Assembly: GCA_037355855.1 (NCBI GenBank)
Contig: CM074767.1
Location: 2,852,001 to 2,916,000, forward strand
Length of the DNA: 64,000 nucleotides
Direction of reading: 5' to 3'
DNA from: Pseudo-nitzschia pungens
Lineage: Eukaryota > Bacillariophyta > Bacillariophyceae > Bacillariales > Bacillariaceae
Shown: piece after piece, positions 29,635 through 37,273 of the stretch
Layout: the number at the start of each line of letters is the position of its first letter
Position numbering within the stretch: position 1 is the stretch's first letter
Program-made: the position numbers and the translations under genes
The notes under the pieces: generated by a model
What the model was told of the DNA's origin: nothing
Database searches by the model: none
The model's input: only the letters and a program-made list of their open reading frames with translations

Positions 29635-31682
29635 TAATAATAATAATAATATACTTATTTAAGTAGGAAAATCCACCGAAGGTGGTTAAAAGCTACTCAG
29701 TCTGTAACCAGACTTTATCGGCGCCTCAATCGAAGAGAGGTTAGGCCCCAAGTTGTAGAACGACGCGCCGCCTCAACCATGGGGAATAGGCCCCAGGTTG
29801 TAAGGACGGCTATTTTGCAAACGAACCTTGGTAAGAAACAGGAAAAAAAAACGAACCAGTCCAGAGCACAACAGACACTGCTGTTGCAAAGCGTACAGGA
29901 AACGGGGTAACAAGAACGTGAAAGGGAAATACACAAGCAAAACTGTCCCTCCAATGCTGGTGTGCAGCATCCGTAATGCTAGTGGTCAGCTGACACAAGC
30001 AAAACCCTGACTAGATACATGGTATCTGTAATGCTAGTGGTCAGCGTACAAAAGCAAAACTCCTCTCTGAATGCTGGATTGCAGCATCACCAGTAATGCG
30101 AGTAGTCATCCCCAAACACATCCCGAACCACATTCCTTACCACTGTATGGTACATAAAGTACAGAGCCTACTACCAAATTCAGAACAGCTGTCCTCCTGT
30201 TCGAACTTAGTAGTAGCCGGAAACACCTAGTGGCGGTGGAGCCTACTACCAAATTCAAATTCGTAACAGCTGGCCTTCTGTTCGAACTTGAACTTGCTCT
30301 CCTGTAGTAGCTTGGAAACAGGGCCTTTAAGTGAAAACACTTATGGACCATCAGGGCTGTAGGCTTGAAAACAGGTCTCTGCTGTACTGTGAACTGGAGG
30401 GGTATATGTAGGTGGTGGTGCGTTAAGTAACATGTACTTAGCAGCTTTGGGGCTTGGGTCATAAAAACAGTAGGTCCATAATCAAAAACAATTATGGACT
30501 ATCAGGGCAGTAGACTTGAAAACAGATGACAGTTGAAGTGTGCATCTGAGAGGGTTATGTAGGTAGGAGAGCCTTAAGCAAGCTGTACTTAGCGGCTTTG
30601 GGGCTTGGGTCAGGAAATAGTAGGACCTTAAGTGAGAACACTTATGGTCCAGCAGGGCAGTAGACTTGAAAACAGATGACAGTTGAAGTGTGCATCTGAG
30701 AGGTATATGTAGGTAGGAGAGCCTTAAGCAAGCTGTACTTAGCGGCTTTGGGGCTTGGGTAAGGAAACAGTAGGACCATAAGCGAAAACACTTATGGTCC
30801 ATCAGGGCAGTAGACTTGAAAACAGATGACAGTTGAAGAATGCATCTGAGAGGTATATGTAGGTAGGGGAGCCTTAAGCAAACTGTACTTAGTGGCTTTA
30901 GGGCTTGGGTCAGGAAACAGTAGGACCATAAGCGAAAACACTTAGGGTCCATCAGGGCAGTAGACTTGGAAACAGATGACATTTATACAGTACACCTGAG
31001 AGGGTTATGTAGGTGGTGGAGCCTTAAGCAAACTGTACTTAGCGGCTTTGGGGCTTGGGTCAAGAAACAGTAGGACCATAAGTGAAAACACTTAGGGTCC
31101 AGCAGGGCAATGGACTTGAAAACAGATGACAGAATTTCTTTTTTTTTTTTAAAAAAAAAAGATTCCTACAGTGGAAGGGGCTGTTCGTGAACTTCGACTT
31201 GAAAAGACTTAAGAGGACTCAGCAAGGAACTTCGAAGAATGTAGAACATTAAGTGAGAATCACTTAAGCAGCTTGGAAACAGTGTAGAACATTAAGTATA
31301 AGATATACTTAAGGGCCTTGGAATGGAGCTGGGAAACAGATCGAAGCAGAAATACAACGTTGTTGTTGTCGGTTTTGCTGTACGGTAGAATCTGTACTGG
31401 AAGTGCTGTAGAAAATTATGTGTCGGTTTGCTGCTGCTGCTGCTGCTCGATCGGCCGCCGAGTGGTGAATTGGCAACCAAAGCAACCAAACGAAGCATCC
31501 AGCAACTGAACCGATAGCAGAAACGAAGAGCGCAGGTCTTGGTTAATACATGTAGGTCCTGGGGTTGTGATTGGGGGTGTATAAGGGAGCGAGATATCGC
31601 ATGGTAAAGTTGTGTAGAAATCTACGTATTTTTAGTACTGGAACATCGGAACGTCGGACAAAATGCGCTTCGCGCAAATTGT
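29635..31682 (-). mobile_element. HPR family copy C, intact with target duplication
   Basis: 2,048 bp. Plus-strand order: (TAA)n tail at 29635, hairpins, AGGCCCCAAG-type region, then ~150 bp hairpin repeats (about 30350-31130), a poly-T/poly-A inverted run (31137-31160), and the sense 5' end at 31682 (...GCGCAAATTGT). Flanked by the 18-bp duplication. The target is unique coding DNA, so the boundaries are unambiguous and define the element ends. No open frame looks like a protein. Confidence 0.92.
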
Positions 31683-31700
31683 AAAGCAGAGAGGGAGAAA
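31683..31700. repeat. Target-site duplication of HPR copy C (right)
   Basis: Second copy of the 18-bp duplication, where the interrupted reading frame resumes. Confidence 0.93.
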
Positions 31701-31775
31701 AAGGATTTCGAGCTAGGCGTGGAGACGATAAAGCGCTTATTGCAGGGAAAGAAGGGTGGTGACTACAAGAGGTGA
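31701..31775 (+). pseudogene. 3' remainder of the gene split by HPR copy C
   Basis: In frame with 29314-29634 once the element and one duplication are removed: KDFELGVETIKRLLQGKKGG and four more codons, then TGA at 31773-31775. The stop overlaps the next ATG as TGATG (31773-31777). The segment looks amphipathic/helical. In a eukaryote the overlap may instead mean that an intron or frameshift joins it to the next gene. Confidence 0.6.
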
Positions 31776-32935
31776 TGACGGAGATGTTGTTGTTGTCCAA
31801 GACTACACGTTCTGATCCTATCAACAACGACGAGGAGAACAAACGACAGGTGATACCTGGCGTTCCAAAGGGTATAGCATTGCCGGTCAAAGAAGTGAGA
31901 GGACCAGATAATGAGGACAGAAAAATTAGTGAGTTAAGCAGTCAAATGGAAGGATTGGTGTCGGGTGATCTATTGTCACTAGCCGACACAAAGGGAAAAG
32001 TTGTTGAGAAGCAGGTGAGGGAATACATAAAAGAGAAGGTATATAAATTGACAAAATTCCCAATGAGCAAAACACAAGAGAATGCCAAGATTATAGAGAA
32101 GGGAATCAAAGCGGGTAGGATAAGTATTCTCAAGGGGGTGACCAGCAAGACGTTTGCTAATTACCATGTGGGTACCGTAAAGCTAGCACTCAGTGCGCTG
32201 CGACATAACACTCAAACGCTGGCACGAAAAAGATGGTTTGGTAAGTTGAGTGACAACAAAAGAGGGTAATTGCACATGTGTATCATAATATGAACAGGGA
32301 ACTCACTGGTGTGCATTGTTTATGAAGACGATGCTTACGCAAATAGGGTACCAGAACATTTTCCAAGCAAAGTACAAATTGATGTAACGACAAGAGATAT
32401 CATTTGCCCTGAATACCGCAGACCTAACATATTTGATAACGACGAGTATCAGTACTTTTTGACAAGAATTCTGTCGGCGATCAATCCAAATGTTACGAAT
32501 TTTGATACAAGAAAGAGTGAAGATTTGATTAGTGAGATATTTACAGTATCGGATGAGGCATTTGGTTTGATGATGATTCACAACGAATACAGGGTGTGGG
32601 TTGAGCAGAAGACAATTAAGGATGGTCCAAATCCAAAGAGGAGGGGTACAGAGAAGAAACGATACTGCGATCAAAGAAGTGGAAAAAAGGATGGATGGAC
32701 TCAGGAAGGAATGAGAGTTTTCAATCGGTTATGTAGACGTGTAAGGGAATTAAGAGAAGGTGAGGAGACTGGGAGGGAGTTTGAGATGCTAGTAAAGGAA
32801 AAATTTGTGCGTGAAAGCAGTAATGAGGATGATGGTAATGATGATAGTGACAGCAGGGAGGACGACGATTCAGAAGAAGAGGCATTTGTTGATCCAGGTA
32901 TGGTTGAGTTCCTAGGTGAGATGGAGAGTGTATGA
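31775..32935 (+). CDS. Two-exon gene of unknown function (exons 31775-32240 and 32298-32935)
   Basis: Two same-frame segments are separated by two stops (TAA 32267, TGA 32291). Both stops fall inside a 57-bp GTAAGT...AACAG intron (32241-32297) whose removal keeps the frame, giving a 367-residue protein from ATG 31775. The second segment has no ATG of its own, which supports splicing. Exon 1 contains charged helices (KVVEKQVREYIKEKVYKL) and SKTFANYHVGTVKLALSAL. Exon 2 has SEDLISEIFTVSDEAFGLMM, then KKDGWTQEGMRVFNRLCRRV and an acidic Asp/Glu/Ser-rich tail. I do not recognise the family. Position suggests an accessory protein of the adjacent DNA transposon (like the second genes of CACTA elements); inference only. 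Confidence 0.65.
32241..32297 (+). other. Spliceosomal intron, 57 bp (predicted)
   Basis: Donor GTAAGT at 32241, acceptor AACAG ending 32297, phase 1, length divisible by three, and it contains the two in-frame stops that would otherwise split the gene. Confidence 0.7.
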
Positions 32936-33020
32936 TAAAAGTAGCAGAAAAAAGACATAGTGGAATTGTAATTGTGGAGGCGAGTTATGATTTTCAAAAC
33001 GGGGTATAACTCGTACAAAT
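32936..33020. other. Short spacer with candidate right CACTA-type end
   Basis: ATAGTGGAATT at 32957-32967 is the inverted match of 18007-18017. It begins just 21 bp past the stop codon of the upstream gene. Confidence 0.25.
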
Positions 33021-33612
33021 TGTTTCAGAATAGTAAGAGGTTGCGTTTCACAACCACAGAGTCTGATTTTCGCAACCACATAGGAAGTAATTCAGAATAG
33101 TAAGAGGTTGCGTTTCACAACCACAGAGTCTGATTTTCGCAACCACATAGGAAGTATTTCAGAATAGTAAGAGGTTGCGTTTCACAACCACGGAGTCTGC
33201 GTTTCACAACCACAGAGTCTGATTTTCGCAACCACGTTGATATTGTTTCAGAATAGTATAGGTTGCTTTTCGCAACCACGGAGTCTGATTTTCGCAACCA
33301 CATAGGAAGTAATTCAGAATAGTAGGAGGTTGCATTTCACAACCACGGAGTCTGCGTTTCACAACCACAGAGTCTGCGTTTCACAACCACCGAGTCTGCG
33401 TTTCACAACCACCGAGTCTGATTTTCGCAACCACGTTGATATTGTTTCAGAATAGTAAGAGGTTGCGTTTCACAACCACAGAGTCTGATTTTCGCAACCA
33501 CATAGGAAGTAATTCAGAATAGTAAGAGGTTGCGTTTCACAACCACGGAGTCTGATTTTCACAACCACGGAGTCTGCGTTTCACGACCACGGAGTCTGAT
33601 TTTCGCAACCCC
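33020..33612. repeat. GGTTGCG/CGCAACC satellite with internal hairpins
   Basis: A ~66-bp unit (TTCAGAATAGTAAGAGGTTG, then CGTTTCACAACCACAGAGTC, TGATTTTCGCAACCACATAG, GAAGTA) repeats about seven times, with 22-24 bp subunits (CGGAGTCTGCGTTTCACAAC) amplified inside. Every unit can fold because GGTTG(CG) and (CG)CAACC alternate. Confidence 0.85.
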
Positions 33613-33893
33613 CTGGCGCGACCCAAACCGCGCAATAACCTTGAACGTATAGGTTGTGCAACGCAAGGTGATGCAAACATATGTCGTGTTAAATTTGCAC
33701 ACAAATGAGGTTGCCACGGGGGGTCGCTACGGGGTTGCGTGACAGTTATCAGACGTGAATAAGAATATAACATCAGATTAAATATTGGAGAGAGTTAAGA
33801 CTTTCATTTGAACCCCTGAAATATGGGTCGAAATACGGCTGTGGCCGTACGATCCTATTAAGGGATAACCATAAAAACATAAAAAAATTAAGG
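33613..33893. other. Unique flank with GTGACAGTTAT/GGTTGCG motifs
   Basis: 33700-33770 carries GGGTTGCGTGACAGTTAT, the inverted counterpart of TAACTGTCACGCGACCC near 9785. No gene seen. It is the left target flank of the copia element. Confidence 0.4.
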
Positions 33894-33898
33894 ACCAC
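33894..33898. repeat. Copia target-site duplication (left)
   Basis: ACCAC, matched at 48170-48174. Confidence 0.85.
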
Positions 33899-34384
33899 TG
33901 TTAAATTGTAACCAAAATTGGTTTTCGTTTGACAAACCCTTAACCCTACATACATTACATATGAACGCTCACACACTGCGCGAAAAGAAAATAAATAATT
34001 TTCTACTGGGTTCTCAGTACAAGAAAACAAGCAGCAGCAGCAACCACTCAGTAGAATTAACAAGACAGCAACGTCGAATTCCCGACAAGGTTGTTGTCCT
34101 CACATCTTTAGTTTAACTCTGATTTGAATACCTTGATACTTACATCCTGCTCTTTGCTGAGCAGCTCCCTGTAGAACTACAAGCCTAAGGTCTAACTGAC
34201 TGAGCCCACAGGTAGTTAGAATAGACCTGGTTGATCTCGCTCGATCAGCCGTAGTGGTGAATCCGAGACTATCGATAGAACAGACCGGCACCTCAACCGG
34301 TTTGCGCGCCTTTGCTCTTGCTGTATATCTCCAAGCTTGCCCTGGGATCTATCAGCTTAAACCAGTTTCAGCTACATTTTAACA
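33899..34384 (+). repeat. Copia 5' LTR
   Basis: 486 bp, TG...CA. 13 bp downstream lies an inverted repeat GCAAGCTTA-tt-TAAGCTTGC (about 34396-34415). Confidence 0.9.
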
Positions 34385-35392
34385 GATTAACAGTCGCAAG
34401 CTTATTTAAGCTTGCAAAGCTGGAGATCTACAAGCCACACAAGATAACAAGGAACAACGACGACGACGACGAAGGACGAAATCGACGCTGCTCTCAGTTT
34501 TAATTCTACACTGGAACACCGAGCCCCCTGTTGCAAGGCCGTTCCAGGTATTATTATTCTCCTTGTTATTACGGTTAATACGGTACAAACGGCGTCTCCA
34601 AATTCCAAGAACTGACGGAGAAAGAATTTTTCGAAATTCTGCTGCTGCTGCACCTATTTCTCCAGTCACGACGACGAGACGCAAAGTACAACATACAACA
34701 TATAACCTTCCACTGATAGATCTGTATTCTCCGAATACAGCTGTATCTATATCTTGTATCCACCAGGCAAATATATCCCAGTTCTTTTGCCCGGATACAC
34801 CCCCTCGGATTTATCCACACCACACGAACTATCCACACCACACGAACGTTGTTTTCGAACGACAACAACGGCGTTTCGGAACACCACACGATCAACAACG
34901 GTTTTCGAACAACAAGTCCCTCTATAAATTCAACACTCAGTTTTAACGGTGTTTTTCGAACGACAACGGCGCTTTCGAACAGCAACGGTGTTCCACGGTG
35001 TTTTTGAACGACAACGGTCCGCACGACAACGGCGTTTTCGAACGACAACGGTCACCACGACAACGGCGTTTCGAACAACAACGGCGACGGCGCTTTCGAA
35101 CCACAAAGCGTTCAGCAATATTTAACCTCCACTGAGTTCACGAATACAGCTGCAATAACAACTGTATTCCTCCAGGCATAACCTCCACTGAGTTCACGAA
35201 TACAGCTGCAATAACAACTGTATTCCTCCAGGCATATTATCTTCCTATTCTTGGATCTTATTCTATCCCTGGATCTTATCCTATTTCTGGATACTGGATC
35301 CTATACCATCGAATTTCGGATATTCTATGCCATACCAAACCCGACAACGAGCTCCATTTCCTAATACCAACGAAGACACCTATCGTACCTTC
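34385..35392 (+). other. Copia leader, left part, with simple repeats
   Basis: About 1 kb of untranslated leader. 34840-35110 is a degenerate array of TTTTCGAACGACAACGGCG. 35127-35240 is a 57-bp tandem duplication (CCTCCACTGAGTTCACGAAT + ACAGCTGCAATAACAACTGT + ATTCCTCCAGGCATA) whose units contain a GAATACAG/CTGTATTC hairpin. No gene. Confidence 0.7.
35388..35392. repeat. gypsy-2 target-site duplication (left)
   Basis: CCTTC, matched at 41177-41181. Confidence 0.85.
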
Positions 35393-35719
35393 TGTTACGG
35401 TCTAGAGTAGAATTTCGGAGTGGTATGAAAATTGTGAATGTTTAGATACTTTACGAGATATTGTTACGCGAATTAAGAACGGAGACATATAAAATTTGAG
35501 GTCACGAGCATAGCCACATTTTGGCATGCTCTGCCATAAATGTTCATTTAGTGTCGATTCCCACGATTAGGCATATATCACCTTCTGGGACTCGACCATA
35601 ATAGTTAGAACACATATCGAAACGTATTCATGACTGAATATATCATATTCGATTCCCATATGGGATTCGGTTAATTATTCAATCGTGATCGTGACTGCTA
35701 GCTACGCTAGCCCGTCACA
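35393..35719 (-). repeat. gypsy-2 3' LTR
   Basis: 327 bp, TGTTACGGTC...CCCGTCACA on the + strand; identical by eye to 40850-41176. Confidence 0.92.
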
Positions 35720-35749
35720 TAGTGCCCCATGATTAACCGAGTTCCATAC

Positions 35750-37273
35750 TTAAGCTGACCAATGGATCGCTGAGTCGTCGGAGTTGGAATGATCCGTTGG
35801 TTGCTTATAAGGAGTTAGTTTGCGGACGTTGACTGTTTCAACGATCGATGGAGTCTTTTGGATTTTAACGGTGCCGTTATTATGGACTTGGGCAATAGTG
35901 AATGGTCCTGTCTTGCGAGGCTGTAACTTGTCTGGATCAGGCTCTTGCATCCATACCTTTTCGTTGGTTTGAAAGGTATGTTCCTTGCGCTTGGCATTAT
36001 CTCTGAGTAGAGCCTTGTTAATACCCTGCTGCCGTAACTGTTGCAGAGCCAATAGGTTGGCTGTTAGTGGTAGGTCTATCAGCATGTCCCGGTTGAAGAC
36101 AAGGGATCCCGGGGATGCCTGTAAGGCAGCATTCACAGCACACCTAGAGGCATGCATACAAGTAGAGAGGGCATTATCCATGAGCTGACTTGCTCTGGTA
36201 TTTGCTTGTGGAGGATTAACATGTACCAGGACTCGAAGGATATCAGCAACTGTGTGATGGACACGCTCGCATATGGCGTTCGACTGGGGGTTCTTCACTG
36301 TTGTAGGGACTGAGTGAATTCCATACTGCTTGAGTGTTGTCTGGAATTCAGCTCCTAGAAACTCACCACCATTATCATGGACACACCTGATGGGCCTTGG
36401 ATATCTTGAGAGCCAGCAATTCTTGAATTGATCTGATACATGTTGCGAGGACTTGTCTCTTATTCTGATGATTTCAAGGAGGTTAGTAACTGGATCAATA
36501 CAAGTTAGGGCTTTGAAGTTAGAGTTCTTGCCCTGGGCTGTAATCTTCCAAGGACCGATAAGGTCAACGTGCACTTCATAGAATGGGGATAGTGGAGCTT
36601 CCTTCGGTGGCAGTTTGCCATATTGGGAGTTCTGGTTCTTGTATTTGATGCAATGGTCCGGACATACATAGGACTTGCATAGACTGGTTAGGTTATCAGC
36701 ATAGAATCTAGCTGATATAGTCTGTTGTAATCTGGTGGATCCACAATGACCCAACAGGAGATGATACCATTTGATGGTGTCATTAATGAGAGATGCTGGG
36801 ATGTAGATTCTCCAGCAATCTGGATTGGCTTGGTTCGCGTAGCAAAGTATCTTGTTGCCTTCTAATTCTTGGTAGAAGAAGACTTTCGATTGAATCTTGA
36901 ACTTGATGGTTGGATCCTTTTGCTGATGAAGGTATATATTTGAGTAGTTCACCGGGCATTCCATATCTTGACTGTTAGGTAGGTTGATCAGACACTCATT
37001 GTTCAGCAGACAGGAGTATAATTCCTGATCTGCGTCATTGCATAAGTGCTGAAATAGATTTGGGAACTCTGCTAGAAACAGTTCTTCATCTTGCTTGGGG
37101 ACTTCAAGTTTCAGAAAATCAATAAGAGTGCCCTTGGAAAGGGCTTCCTTCCCTTCAGTAGGTGGATCCATCCGGGGGAGCCTGGAGAAGGCATCAGCAA
37201 GAACATTCTTCTTGCCTTCAACATAGGTGAGGTTGACACCGAATTCTTCGAGGAATAGTCTCCACCGGAGGAC
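35750..37273 (-). CDS. pol: gypsy-2 Pol, C-terminal half (RNase H end, integrase)
   Basis: Open from just after TGA 37276 in the same frame as the upstream pol: VLRWRLFLEEFGVNLTYVEG (end of RNase H), then LADAFSRLP. First ATG is at 37171. Integrase follows: zinc-binding HLLLGHCGSTRLQ...CPDHC, core Asp in VHVDLIGPW, Asp in CVHDNGGEF, Glu in NAICERVHHTV, and the GPF/Y-type tail (KTGPFTIAQVHNNGTVKI). It ends in TAA (HWSA). It has no independent start for the RNase H part, so it needs read-through or reversion of the TGA, or expression from the full-length source element. Confidence 0.9.
   Translation of the reverse strand, partial: VLRWRLFLEEFGVNLTYVEGKKNVLADAFSRLPRMDPPTEGKEALSKGTLIDFLKLEVPKQDEELFLAEFPNLFQHLCNDADQELYSCLLNNECLINLPNSQDMECPVNYSNIYLHQQKDPTIKFKIQSKVFFYQELEGNKILCYANQANPDCWRIYIPASLINDTIKWYHLLLGHCGSTRLQQTISARFYADNLTSLCKSYVCPDHCIKYKNQNSQYGKLPPKEAPLSPFYEVHVDLIGPWKITAQGKNSNFKALTCIDPVTNLLEIIRIRDKSSQHVSDQFKNCWLSRYPRPIRCVHDNGGEFLGAEFQTTLKQYGIHSVPTTVKNPQSNAICERVHHTVADILRVLVHVNPPQANTRASQLMDNALSTCMHASRCAVNAALQASPGSLVFNRDMLIDLPLTANLLALQQLRQQGINKALLRDNAKRKEHTFQTNEKVWMQEPDPDKLQPRKTGPFTIAQVHNNGTVKIQKTPSIVETVNVRKLTPYKQPTDHSNSDDSAIHWSA

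Noticed and set aside
30482..30982. 166-codon minus-strand frame with repeated SSVFKSTALMDHKCFRLWSY-like blocks.
   Set aside because: It is the translation of the HPR hairpin repeats. The similar 152-codon frame in copy B (10949-11407) and the short frame in copy A show no sign of coding constraint, and arms are conserved as hairpins instead.
33020..33612. CRISPR-like direct repeats in the GGTTGCG satellite.
   Set aside because: There are no unique spacers of constant length, the units nest and vary, and the context is eukaryotic transposon DNA.
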